From positions 248,001 to 312,000 of the forward strand of contig CAWGDM010000012.1 of assembly GCA_963821345.1 (NCBI GenBank): 64,000 nucleotides of DNA. The letters are read 5' to 3'. The position numbers were made by a program, and so were the translations under genes. Origin of the DNA: WHSW01 sp963821345. GTDB taxonomy: Bacteria > Actinomycetota > Thermoleophilia > Solirubrobacterales > 70-9. The notes beneath the pieces were generated by a model. That model saw only the letters and a program-made list of their open reading frames with translations. It did not search any database and was not told the origin of the DNA. Numbering within the stretch: the stretch's first letter is position 1; the number at the start of each line of letters is the position of its first letter. Shown here in pieces: positions 16,387 through 24,631 of the stretch.

Positions 16387-17924
16387 CTAAGCGGGCGTGA
16401 TCGGGTTGCGCCGCTCGGTGAAGCGGCGGTCCTTGCCGTCGGCGTAGGCGAACCGGCGGATCAGCTCGGCGCGCAGGTCGTCGGGCTCGACGATCTCGTC
16501 GATCACGAGCTCCGAGGCGAGGTGGAGGATGTCGATGTCGGCGGAGTACTCGTCGCGCTTGGCGCGCACGAACGCCTCGCGCTCGGCCTCGTCGGCGATC
16601 TCCTGGATCTGGTTGAAGAAGACCGCGTTGATCGCCGCCTCCGGCCCCATGACCGCGATCGAGGCGCCCGGCAGCGCGATGCAGCAATCGGGCTCGAACG
16701 CCGGCCCCGCCATCGCGTACAGACCCGCGCCGTAGGCCTTGCGAACGATCACCGAGAGCTTCGGCACGGTCGCCTCGGAGACCGCGCTGATCATCTTCGC
16801 GCCGTGGCGGATGATCCCCTGGCGCTCGACCCCGGTGCCGATCATGAACCCGGGGACGTCGGCGAGGAACAGCAGCGGGATGTTGAAGGCGTTGCAGGTC
16901 ATGATGAACCGGGCCGCCTTGTCGGCCGAGTCGACGAACAGGACGCCCCCCTTCTGGCGCGGCTGGTTGGCGACGATCCCGATCGCGCGCCCGTCCATGC
17001 GCGCGTAGCCGACCACCAGCTCCTTCGCCCAGCGGGCGTGGACCTCGCAGAACGAGTCGGCGTCGATGAGCGCGGCGATCAGGTCCTTGATCGTCGAACG
17101 AGGTCTTCTCGTCGGCGGGCACGATCGCCGACGGCGGGCGCTCGGTGGACGGCTCGGCGGGCGGCGCCGCGGGCGGCGCCTCGCGCCAGTTCGACGGCAT
17201 GTAGGAGAGGTAGGTCCTGGCAAGCTCGATCGCGTCCTCGTCGCTATTGACCAGGAAGTGGCCGCAGCCGGAGACCGAGGTGTGCATCTTCGCCCCGCCC
17301 ATCTCCTCCAGGGTCACCTTCTCGCCGACCACCATCTCGGCCATCCGCGGTGAGCCGAGGTACATCGAGGCGTTGCCCTCGCGCATGATCACCACGTCGC
17401 AGAACGCCGGGATGTAGGCGCCGCCGGCCGCCGAGGGGCCGAACAGCAGGCAGACCTGCGGAACCCGGCCGGAGAGCCGGACCTCGTTGTGGAAGATCCG
17501 CCCGGCGCCGCGGCGCCCGGGGAACATCTGCACCTGGTCGGTGATCCGGGCCCCGGCCGAGTCGACCAGATAGATCATCGGCAGCTCCAGCGACGAGCGC
17601 CCGCTCCTGGATCCGGAGGATCTTCTCGACCGTCTTCGGGCCCCACGACCCCGCCTTTACGGTCGGGTCGTTGGCCATCAGGCAGACACGGCGGCCGCCG
17701 ACCAGCGCCAGGCCGGTGACCACGCCGTCGGCGCCGAGGCCGTCGGCGTCCCAGTTGGCGAGCAGCGCCTCCTCGGCGAACGACTCCGGGTCGACCAGGC
17801 GCTCGACCCGCTCGCGGACCGGCAGCTTGCCCTGCTCGGCGGTCTTCGCGTGGTGGCGCTCTGGCCCGCCGGCCAGCGCCGCCTCGAGGGCGCGCTCGAA
17901 GTCGGTGCCCTCGCGGGTGCTCAA
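16387..17924 (-). pseudogene. Propionyl-CoA carboxylase-type carboxyltransferase, two +1 frameshifts
   Basis: The span encodes about 510 residues of a PccB/AccD5-type carboxyltransferase. N-terminal part: AEQGKLPVRERVERLVDP and GLALVGGRRV. Middle: IYLVDSAGARITDQVQMFPG and FGPSAAGGAYIPAFCD. C-terminal: FLADVPGFMIGTGVERQGI and RKAYGAGLYAM. Shifts near 17588 and 17098 are each cured by removing one base. The product would convert propionyl-CoA to methylmalonyl-CoA, linking to the ethylmalonyl-CoA route. It begins with TTG 17924, 6 nt after the DivIVA-like gene stop, so it belongs to that minus-strand operon. Whether the shifts are real or assembly errors cannot be decided here. Confidence 0.8.
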
Positions 17925-17930
17925 GTCCGC

Positions 17931-18638
17931 CTAGTCCGCGTCGTGGGCGAGCACGGTGGTCTCGTCGGTCTCGTCGGCCGGCGCCTCGGCGGCGTCTCCG
18001 GTCGCTTCCTCGTCGGCATCGTCAGGGCTCGGCGGGTCGGCCTCCGGCCGGTACTGGGTCGCGGTCCCGGCGATCCCGCTCGCCAGGCGGTCGAGCTCGG
18101 CGAGCACGGCCTCGCGGCGCTGCTCGAGGTCGGAGATCACCGCCTCGATATCGGCCTTGCGCTTGTTCGCATCGGCGACGATCCGCTCGGCCTCCTTCTG
18201 GGCGCCCTCTCGCAGCTCGCCGAACTCGTCGTCGGCCTCGGAGCGCAGCCGCTCGGCGTAGGTGTCGGCCTCGGAGCGGGTCTTGCGGGCGTAAGCGTCG
18301 GCCTCGTCGCGGGCGTCGCCCGCGTCCTCCGCGGCCTCGGCGCGCAGCGACTCGGCGGTCGAGTTGGCGTCGACGAGCTGCTTGCGGACCTCCGCCTGGG
18401 CGTCCGCGCGGATCACCTGGGCAGCGGCGTGCGCCTCGGTCAGGATCGCCGCGGTCTGCTCGCCGACCCGCTCGAGCTCGACCTGGACCGCCTCGACAGC
18501 GGCCGCGTGCTCGCCGCCGCCGGTCTCCAGCCAGTCGGCCAGCTCGGCGAGGAATCGGTCCACCTCGGTGCGGTCGTAGCCACGCACAGCGAGGGAAAAG
18601 TTGGCGTTTCTAATGCGCTCGATCGAGTGCTCGTCCAC
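17931..18638 (-). CDS. DivIVA-domain coiled-coil protein
   Basis: 235 residues. The first 35 residues (IRNANFSLAVRGYDRTEVDR, then FLAEL) match the DivIVA membrane-curvature-binding head. A long Ala/Glu/Arg-rich coiled coil follows (about 60-190), then an acidic disordered tail of Glu/Asp/Ala/Thr. GTG 18638 is chosen because GGGAGG lies 9 nt upstream and the upstream extension is not DivIVA-like. Proteins of this type scaffold polar growth or septation in actinobacteria. Gene order HbdA-DivIVA-PccB on one strand suggests a transcript; the metabolic link is probably positional only. Confidence 0.82.
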   Translation of the reverse strand: MDEHSIERIRNANFSLAVRGYDRTEVDRFLAELADWLETGGGEHAAAVEAVQVELERVGEQTAAILTEAHAAAQVIRADAQAEVRKQLVDANSTAESLRAEAAEDAGDARDEADAYARKTRSEADTYAERLRSEADDEFGELREGAQKEAERIVADANKRKADIEAVISDLEQRREAVLAELDRLASGIAGTATQYRPEADPPSPDDADEEATGDAAEAPADETDETTVLAHDAD

Positions 18639-18693
18639 AGCCTGCCTCCCGGTCGGGTTGCCCTGCGAGGGTACCGGGCGGGCCTCGGCGGCC

Positions 18694-19578
18694 CTAGCTC
18701 GACGGGTCGACTGCGACGGGCTTCTCACCCGAGTAGTCGTAGAAGCCGCGGCCGCTCTTGCGGCCGTAGTGGCCGGCGTCGACCAGCTTGCGCAGGGTCT
18801 CGGGCTGCGCGAAGCGCTCCTCGTCGTAGTAGTCGACCATCACGTCGGCGATCGAGGCCAGCGTGTCGAGCCCGACGAAGTCGGCCAGCGTCAGCGGGCC
18901 CATCGGGTGGCTGGCACCGGCCATCATCCCCCGGTCGATGTCCTCGACCGAGCCGACTCCCTGCTCCTGGGCACGGATCGCGTCGAGCATGTACGGGACC
19001 AGCAGCCGGTTGACGATGAAGCCCCGGTTGTCGCCGGCGGCGACCGTGGTCTTGCCGAGCTGTTCGCCGAGCTCGAAGCCGAGGTCGTAGGCGGGCTCGC
19101 CGGTTCCGTCGGCGCGCACCACCTCCAGCAGCGGCATCACCTGCGCCGGATTGAAGAAGTGCAGGCCCAGGAAGCGCTCCGCGCGGCCGGTGACCGCAGC
19201 CTGGTCGGCGACCGCCAGCGACGATGTGTTGGTGGCGAAGTAGGCGTCGGGCTTGACCACCTCGTCTACCGCCTTCCACATCTCCAGCTTGCGGTCGAGG
19301 TCCTCGGTGATCGCCTCGATGACCAGGTCGCAGTCGGCGAGGTCCGCGTAGTCGAGCGAGGAGCTGATCCGCCCCCGGATCGCGTCGGCGTCGGCCTGCT
19401 CGAGCTTGCCCTTCTCGACCGCCCGCGCAAGCTGCTTGTCGATCTTCGCCAGCCCCTTGTCGAGGTTGGCCTGATCGGCCTCGACCACGGCGACTTCCCA
19501 GCCCGCCTGGGCGCAGATCTGGGCGATCCCATGGCCCATCAGGCCGCAACCGAGCACTCCTACCTTCGCGATCTCCAT
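18694..19578 (-). CDS. 3-hydroxybutyryl-CoA / 3-hydroxyacyl-CoA dehydrogenase
   Basis: 294 residues, NAD(P)-dependent. Rossmann motif GVLGCGLMGHGIAQICAQAG at 8-27. Catalytic region HFFNPAQVMPLLEVV with the active-site His, and the C-terminal domain signature SHPMGPLTLADFVGLDT. Length is exactly that of Hbd/PaaH. It interconverts acetoacetyl-CoA and 3-hydroxybutyryl-CoA, supplying crotonyl-CoA precursors to the Ccr encoded at 44190. ATG 19578 has GGAGG 10 nt upstream. First gene of a minus-strand set with the DivIVA-like protein and the carboxyltransferase. Confidence 0.93.
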   Translation of the reverse strand: MEIAKVGVLGCGLMGHGIAQICAQAGWEVAVVEADQANLDKGLAKIDKQLARAVEKGKLEQADADAIRGRISSSLDYADLADCDLVIEAITEDLDRKLEMWKAVDEVVKPDAYFATNTSSLAVADQAAVTGRAERFLGLHFFNPAQVMPLLEVVRADGTGEPAYDLGFELGEQLGKTTVAAGDNRGFIVNRLLVPYMLDAIRAQEQGVGSVEDIDRGMMAGASHPMGPLTLADFVGLDTLASIADVMVDYYDEERFAQPETLRKLVDAGHYGRKSGRGFYDYSGEKPVAVDPSS

Positions 19579-19678
19579 CTTGTTCAGCTTCCTCCGGTCG
19601 TTCGCTGGCGGCGGCGGAGCCTACATGGAGGGCTTGGTTAGAGTTCCGGCGACCCAACTCAGACAAGCGAGGGGACCT

Positions 19679-20113
19679 GTGGCACTTGATGGCAGGGAAA
19701 AGGCGTTCGCGGCGATTGGCGGGATCGGGATCATCGTCGCGATCGTCGCCCTGGTGATCGCGGTCGGCGCCAAGAACGACGCCGACGAGGACCAGAGTGC
19801 GCAGGCTCAGGCGGTGCAGGAGCTCGAGGCGCAGCTGACCGACAAGGCGGACAAGCTGAAGGCCGGGCTGGTGGCCGAGGCCGAGAAGGCCGCGAAGAAG
19901 GGCAACAAGGCCCAGCAGACCGGAACCGCCGCCGCCGAGCAGGCGGCCGCGAACAAGAAGTCGCTCGCCAGGCTGCGCAAGCAGGTTGCCGCCCTGACCG
20001 ACAACGTCGACAAGCTGACCAAGCAGGTCGACGCTCTGGAGACCGACCAGAAGCAGACTCAGCAGAAGCTGCTCAACCTGCAGGCCAAGGTCAACTCGAA
20101 GAAGAACAAGTAG
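19679..20113 (+). CDS. Membrane-anchored coiled-coil protein, unknown function
   Basis: About 144 residues. One membrane segment (FAAIGGIGIIVAIVALVIAV, about 10-29) is followed by a Gln/Lys/Ala/Glu coiled coil to the C terminus with heptad leucines (LRKQVAALTDNVDKLTKQVD). The tail is Lys-rich (KVNSKKNK). GTG 19679 with GAGGGG upstream is chosen; TAGAGT at 19639-19644 may be the -10. It could be an outward or inward spacer/anchor protein. No family is recognised. Divergent to the dehydrogenase. Confidence 0.65.
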   Translation: MALDGREKAFAAIGGIGIIVAIVALVIAVGAKNDADEDQSAQAQAVQELEAQLTDKADKLKAGLVAEAEKAAKKGNKAQQTGTAAAEQAAANKKSLARLRKQVAALTDNVDKLTKQVDALETDQKQTQQKLLNLQAKVNSKKNK

Positions 20114-20137
20114 CGCCGGACCGGCCGGCGCCGGGAC

Positions 20138-20524
20138 CTAGACCGCGCCGGCGGCCTCGAGCATCTTTCGCATCTCCTCGGCGAGCGCGTGCACGCCGCT
20201 CATCGGGCGCACCATCACGGTCATCTCGGCGATCCGGTCGTCGGCGCCGAACTTGAGGATGTCGACGCCCTGGACCTGCTTGTCGCCGACTCCGGCCTCG
20301 AACATCAGCACGGCGACGTCGCCGGTTTCGACCTGCTCGAGGTAGCGGAAATCCTGGAACACCTGGACCACGGCGCCGAGCAGGACCGTGACCGCGTCGC
20401 GGCCCTCGTAGGGCTTGTAGACGACCGGGCTGCGGAAGGTGACGTCGTCGGCGAACAGATCGTCGGCGGCAGCGAAGTCCTTCGCCTCGGCGGCCGCTCG
20501 GAAGGCGTCGCTTCTCATGCCCAC
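20138..20524 (-). CDS. NTF2-like/SnoaL-like small protein
   Basis: 128 residues with the alpha+beta cone pattern: an N-terminal helix (FRAAAEAKDFAAADDLFADD), then VTFRSPVVYKPYEGR and strands with FEAGVGDKQVQGVDILKF. Many such proteins carry ligand-binding or isomerase roles. It lies 4 nt after HMG-CoA lyase on the same strand, so it is probably in that operon. Start ATG 20524 or the in-frame ATG at 20518. Confidence 0.65.
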   Translation of the reverse strand: MGMRSDAFRAAAEAKDFAAADDLFADDVTFRSPVVYKPYEGRDAVTVLLGAVVQVFQDFRYLEQVETGDVAVLMFEAGVGDKQVQGVDILKFGADDRIAEMTVMVRPMSGVHALAEEMRKMLEAAGAV

Positions 20525-20528
20525 CAGC

Positions 20529-21446
20529 CTATCGCTGCCACTCGACCGGGCCCGCCGTGAGCACGTGCGCGCCGAGCGGGCGGCCGAGGATCTCCTGGAC
20601 CGCGGCCGATGCCTCGATCAGCCGGCGCAAATCGATCCCGGTTCCAACGCCCATCTCCTCGAGCATCGAGACCAGGTCCTCGCTACCGATGTTGCCGGTA
20701 GCTCCCGGGGGGACCGGGCAACCGCCGAGCTCGCCGAACGCGGACTCGAACGACCCCACCCCCTGGTCGAGCGCGGCGAGCACGTTGGCCAGCCCCTGGC
20801 CGCGGGTGTTGTGGAAGTGGGCCGTGAGCTCGGCGCCGGGCAGGCGCTCACGCGCAGCGGCGAAGAACTCGCCGACCTGGCGCGGGTTCGCCATCCCGGT
20901 GGTGTCGCCGAAGGCGACCTCCTCGCAACCGGCGGCCGCGAGCCGTGTCGCGATCTCGAGCACGCGCTCGATCGGCACCTCGCCCTCATACGGACAGCCG
21001 AAGCTGGTCGAGATCACGCCCTCGCAGCGCAGCCCCTCGTCGCGGGCGCGCTCGATCACCCGCTCGAGGCCGGCGAGCGACTCGGCGATCGTGCGGTTGA
21101 CGTTCTTCGCGTTGTGGGTCTCTGAGGCGCTGAGGAAGAGGTTGACCTCGTCGAAGCGCTGACGCTGGGCCAGGGCCCGGTCGAGGCCGCGCTCGTTCGG
21201 GATCAGGACCGAGTAGGCGACGCCCTGGAGACGCTCGTAGGAGGCGAGCACCTGCTCGGCGTCGGCGAGCTGCGGAATCACGTCCGGGCGCACGAACGAG
21301 GTCAGCTCGATCCGCTTGAAGCCGGCCGCGCCGAGCATCCCGATCAGCCGCACCTTGTCGGCGGTCGGGATCACCTCGGGCTCGTTCTGAAAGCCGTCTC
21401 GCGGGCCGACCTCGCGCAGACGGACAGTCTCGGGAAGCTCGGTCAT
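20529..21446 (-). CDS. Hydroxymethylglutaryl-CoA lyase
   Basis: 305 residues, HMG-CoA lyase of the DRE-TIM metallolyase superfamily. EVGPRDGFQNE holds the metal Asp and catalytic Arg, SFGCPYEGEV and GDTTGMANP are in the barrel, HFHNTRGQGLAN carries metal His residues, and the C-terminal GGCPVPPGATGNIG loop bears the essential Cys. It cleaves HMG-CoA to acetyl-CoA and acetoacetate in leucine breakdown, which would be passed to the acetoacetyl-CoA synthetase at 9335. Minus-strand neighbours are an SDR upstream and the NTF2-like protein downstream. Confidence 0.93.
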   Translation of the reverse strand: MTELPETVRLREVGPRDGFQNEPEVIPTADKVRLIGMLGAAGFKRIELTSFVRPDVIPQLADAEQVLASYERLQGVAYSVLIPNERGLDRALAQRQRFDEVNLFLSASETHNAKNVNRTIAESLAGLERVIERARDEGLRCEGVISTSFGCPYEGEVPIERVLEIATRLAAAGCEEVAFGDTTGMANPRQVGEFFAAARERLPGAELTAHFHNTRGQGLANVLAALDQGVGSFESAFGELGGCPVPPGATGNIGSEDLVSMLEEMGVGTGIDLRRLIEASAAVQEILGRPLGAHVLTAGPVEWQR

Positions 21447-21491
21447 CGCTTCGAGGTTATGCGACGCTCTCGCTCCCTGGCTCGGGCGCCA

Positions 21492-22229
21492 CTAACCGAC
21501 CATCCCCATGCCGCCCGAGACGCCGAGCGTCTCGCCGGTCACGTAGGAGGCGTCGTCGGAGGCCAGAAAGGCGACAGCCGCGGCAACCTCCTCGGGCTGG
21601 CCGAGCCGCCGTAGCTGGGTGCCGGCCTTCATGTTGTCGACGATCTTGTGGCCGATCTCGCCGAACTCGAGCGCCTGCATCAGCAGCGGCGTCTCGATCG
21701 GGCCCGGGGCGATCGAGTTCGCGGTGATCCCGAAACGGGCGCCCTCGCGGGCGATCACCTTCATGAACGAGATCACGCCGCCCTTGGCGGCCGAGTAGAC
21801 GGCGGAGCCCTTCGACCCGATCCGCCCCGCCTCCGAGGCGATGCTGACGATCCGCCCGTAGCCGGCCTCCTGCATCCCCGGCAGCACCGCGTGGGTGCAG
21901 GCGAAGACGCCGAAGAGGTTGACCGCGGTCACCCGCTGCCACTGGCCCGGATCGGTGTCGGCGAAGAACCCGAACTCGTCGGTGCCCGCGTTGTTGACCA
22001 GGATCGAGAACGGCCCGTGCTCGGCGACCAGATCGACCGCCGACTGCGGATCGGTGACGTCGAGCGCCGCGGCGGTGGCGCCGATCTCGGACGCGTGCGC
22101 GGCCGCGGCGTCGGCGTTCAGGTCGCCGATCACGACCTCGGCGCCCTCGGCCGCCAAACGCGCGGCCGTGGCGGCGCCGATCCCGCTCGCCCCGCCGGTG
22201 ACCAGTGCCCTTCGTCCCTCGAGCCGCAT
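21492..22229 (-). CDS. Short-chain dehydrogenase/reductase (FabG-like)
   Basis: 245 residues, classical SDR. TGGASGIGAATA at about 11-22 (cofactor loop), NNAGTD, catalytic Ser in IVSIASEAG, and YSAAKGG with the catalytic Tyr-Lys. The acidic GDLNAD after the second strand suggests NAD(H) preference. The C-terminal GETLGVSGGMGM is standard for FabG-type enzymes. Operon with HMG-CoA lyase suggests a 3-hydroxyacyl or branched-chain catabolic substrate, but this is inference. Confidence 0.9.
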   Translation of the reverse strand: MRLEGRRALVTGGASGIGAATAARLAAEGAEVVIGDLNADAAAAHASEIGATAAALDVTDPQSAVDLVAEHGPFSILVNNAGTDEFGFFADTDPGQWQRVTAVNLFGVFACTHAVLPGMQEAGYGRIVSIASEAGRIGSKGSAVYSAAKGGVISFMKVIAREGARFGITANSIAPGPIETPLLMQALEFGEIGHKIVDNMKAGTQLRRLGQPEEVAAAVAFLASDDASYVTGETLGVSGGMGMVG

Positions 22230-22259
22230 GCGGGCGGCAGCATATCCGCGTCGCGCGAA

Positions 22260-22265
22260 TAGACT
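22260..22265 (+). promoter_or_regulatory. -10 box of the F420 operon
   Basis: TAGACT, 8 nt before GTG 22274, with no Shine-Dalgarno. It would start a leaderless npdG-cofD-cofC-cofE transcript. Confidence 0.5.
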
Positions 22266-22273
22266 GCCGCGCC

Positions 22274-22966
22274 GTGGCGAGCGGCGAAGCGATCCCGATC
22301 ATCGGCGGCACCGGCGCGCTCGGCTACGGCCTGGCGCTGCGCTGGGCGCGAGCCGGGCACGCGGTGGTGATCGGCTCGCGCAGCGAGGAGCGCGCCACCG
22401 AGGCCGCCCGCAAGCTCGCCGAGCTCGCCCCGGACGCCGAGATCGAGGGGCTCGCCAACGAGCAGGCCGCCAAGCAGGGCTCCGTCGTCTTCCTCACCGT
22501 CCCCTTCCGCGCCCAGTCGGAGAACCTCAACAACCTGCGCGAATCGCTCGAACCCGGCCAGCTGCTGGTCGACTGCACGGTTCCGCTGGCGGCGGCGGTG
22601 AGCGGCAAGGCGACTCGCTCGCTCGGCGTCTGGCAGGGCTCGGCCGCCCAGCAGGCGCAGGAGATGGTCGGCGACGGGGTCACGGTGGTCGCCGCCCTGC
22701 ACACGGTCAGCGCGCCGGACCTCGCCGACACAGCCGTCGACCTCGACGAGGACGTGCTCCTGTGCGGCGACCGCAAGGCCGACAAGGCGAAGGTCGCGCG
22801 CCTGATCGAGGCGATCCCTGGGCTGCGTGCGGTCAACGCCGGCCCGCTGGAGATGGCGCGGATCGTCGAGCAGCTGACGCCGATGCTGATCTCGATCAAC
22901 GCCCGCTACAAGACCCACGCCGGGATCCGGATCAACGGCCTGCCCGACGACGAGCATTGGGAGTAG
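22274..22966 (+). CDS. npdG: NADPH-dependent F420 reductase (Fno)
   Basis: 230 residues. IIGGTGALGYGLALRWARAG is the NADP Rossmann loop near the N terminus, followed by IGSRSEERA, where Ser-Arg binds the 2'-phosphate. VFLTVPF and the C-terminal LTPMLISINARYKTHAGIRI match F420:NADP oxidoreductases. It moves hydride between F420H2 and NADPH. Placement at the head of cofD-cofC-cofE supports the call. GTG 22274 is 8 nt from a TAGACT box. It overlaps the cofD start by 10 nt. Confidence 0.92.
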   Translation: MASGEAIPIIGGTGALGYGLALRWARAGHAVVIGSRSEERATEAARKLAELAPDAEIEGLANEQAAKQGSVVFLTVPFRAQSENLNNLRESLEPGQLLVDCTVPLAAAVSGKATRSLGVWQGSAAQQAQEMVGDGVTVVAALHTVSAPDLADTAVDLDEDVLLCGDRKADKAKVARLIEAIPGLRAVNAGPLEMARIVEQLTPMLISINARYKTHAGIRINGLPDDEHWE

Positions 22967-23892
22967 ACGTCGTCTGCCTCGCCGGCGGGACCGGCGGGGC
23001 GAAGCTCGCGGCCGGCCTGCAGGACGTGGTCGGCGAGCGACTGGCGGTGATCGCCAACACCGCCGACGACGTCGAGGTGCACGGCCTGCACGTCTCCCCC
23101 GACCCCGACCTGATCACCTACTGGCTCGCCGGGTTGATCGACGAGGAGCGCGGCTGGGGCATCCGCGACGACACCTTCACCGTGCACGAGCAGCTGGTCA
23201 AGCTCGGCGCCCCGGACTGGTTCTCGCTCTCGGATCGCGACCTCGCCACCTGCGCCTACCGCACCCACTTCGTCGCCGAGGGCGGCACGCTGACCGCCGC
23301 CGCGGGTCAGATCGCCGGCGCGCTCGGGGCCGCGGCGCGGGTGCTGCCGATGTCCGAGCAGCCGGTCCGCACCCGGGTTCGCACGCCGGCCGGCTGGCGC
23401 GGGCTGCAGGAGTTCTTGATCCTCGACCACGGCGAGGCTCCGATCGAGGGCGTCGAGCTCGGCGGGATCGCCGACGCGGCGCCGACGCCGGAGGCGCTCG
23501 CCGCGCTCGCCGATGCCGAGGCGATCATCGTCGGGCCGTCGAACCCGGTGATCTCGATCGGCCCGATCCTCTCGATCCCCGGGATGCGCGAGGCGATCGC
23601 GGCCTCGGCGGCGCCGGTGGTCGCGGTCAGCCCGTTCGTCGGCGGCGGTGCGGTCAAGGGGCCGACCGACGCCTTCGTCGCCTCGCTCGGGCGGCCCGTG
23701 ACCGCGGCCGGGGTCGCCTCGCTGTACGAGGGACTGCTCGACGGCATGGTCGTCGACGAGGGCGACCCGCCGCCCGACCCCGAGGGCGTCGAGGTGCTGC
23801 GCTGCCCGACCCTGATGGAGGGCGTCGCGGGCAGGCGGGGCCTCGCCGAGCGGGTGCTCGAGTTTGCGCGCGGCCTGCGCGCCGCGCGATGA
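22957..23892 (+). CDS. cofD: 2-phospho-L-lactate (or phosphoenolpyruvate) transferase, F420 synthesis
   Basis: 311 residues, CofD/FbiA. CLAGGTGGAKLAAGLQ at about 6-21 is the nucleotide loop. VIANTADDVEVHGLHVSPDPD carries the metal Asp cluster. AEAIIVGPSNPVISIGPIL and VVAVSPFVGGGAVKGPT complete the signature. It joins the guanylylated phospho-acid made by CofC to the deazaflavin FO. The start is a TTG at 22957 overlapping the npdG stop, a coupling arrangement; no ATG or GTG is available in the right place. Confidence 0.93.
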   Translation: MGVDVVCLAGGTGGAKLAAGLQDVVGERLAVIANTADDVEVHGLHVSPDPDLITYWLAGLIDEERGWGIRDDTFTVHEQLVKLGAPDWFSLSDRDLATCAYRTHFVAEGGTLTAAAGQIAGALGAAARVLPMSEQPVRTRVRTPAGWRGLQEFLILDHGEAPIEGVELGGIADAAPTPEALAALADAEAIIVGPSNPVISIGPILSIPGMREAIAASAAPVVAVSPFVGGGAVKGPTDAFVASLGRPVTAAGVASLYEGLLDGMVVDEGDPPPDPEGVEVLRCPTLMEGVAGRRGLAERVLEFARGLRAAR

Positions 23893-23900
23893 TCTGAGCC

Positions 23901-24587
23901 GTGCGCGCGACCGCGATCATCCCGGTGAAGCGCTTCGGCGAGGCGAAGCAGCGGCTGCTCGGGCGCCTCGACCGCCCCCAGCGCGCCGACCTGGTCAAGG
24001 CGATGCTCGCCGACGTGCTCGCCGCGGTCAGCGCCGCCGAATCGGTCGAGCGGCTGATCGTCGTCACCGGCGAGGGGCGGGCCGAGCGAATCGCGCTGCG
24101 CCACGCGCAGCGTTCGACCACCCCGGTCGAGGTGCTGCGCGACCCCGACGACCGCGGCCACTCGGAGGCTGCGACGCTGGGGATCATCCGCGCCCTGGCC
24201 CTGGGCGCCTCCTGCACGGCCCTGCTGCCCGGCGATTGCCCGCTGCTCGATCCCACCGAGCTCGACGCGGCGCTCGGCGCCATGCGCACGGGTCGCGTCG
24301 CCGTGATCTGTGACCGCCACGGGACCGGCACCAACGGCCTGCTGCTGGCGCCCGCCGACGCGATCGGCCCGGCCTTCGGCCCGGGGAGCCACGAGCGCCA
24401 CCTCGACCGAGCCCGGCGCGCCGGGTTCGAGGCGGTGAGCGAGCCGCTGGCGTCCATGGCTCTCGACCTCGACACGCCCGACGACCTGGACGCGCTGGCC
24501 GCGGCGCTGGCGGCCGATCCGCAGCTCGCCCCACTGACGGCGGCGGCTGTCGCCCGGCTCGGCCCGGTCGCCGGCGCACTGCCGTGA
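23901..24587 (+). CDS. cofC: 2-phospho-L-lactate/PEP guanylyltransferase, F420 synthesis
   Basis: 228 residues, CofC/FbiD. IIPVKRFGEAKQRL is the GTP-binding N-terminal motif; LLPGDCPLLDPTEL and RHGTGTNGLLLAP are family signatures of this NTP-transferase fold. It activates the three-carbon phospho-acid with GTP for CofD. GTG start 23901, 8 nt after the cofD stop. Its stop TGA overlaps the cofE GTG (GTGA), so all four F420 genes appear translationally coupled. Confidence 0.92.
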   Translation: MRATAIIPVKRFGEAKQRLLGRLDRPQRADLVKAMLADVLAAVSAAESVERLIVVTGEGRAERIALRHAQRSTTPVEVLRDPDDRGHSEAATLGIIRALALGASCTALLPGDCPLLDPTELDAALGAMRTGRVAVICDRHGTGTNGLLLAPADAIGPAFGPGSHERHLDRARRAGFEAVSEPLASMALDLDTPDDLDALAAALAADPQLAPLTAAAVARLGPVAGALP

Positions 24588-24631
24588 GGCGGAGCAAGGC
24601 GAAGCCGAGCCGCGCCGCCGTTGAGGCGCCT
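24584..24631 (+). repeat. Copy C of the 48-nt repeat family, inside the cofE 5' end
   Basis: Identical to copy B (15036-15083, minus) at 46 of 48 positions. It begins at the GTGA shared by the cofC stop and cofE start and supplies the first 16 cofE codons. Confidence 0.9.
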
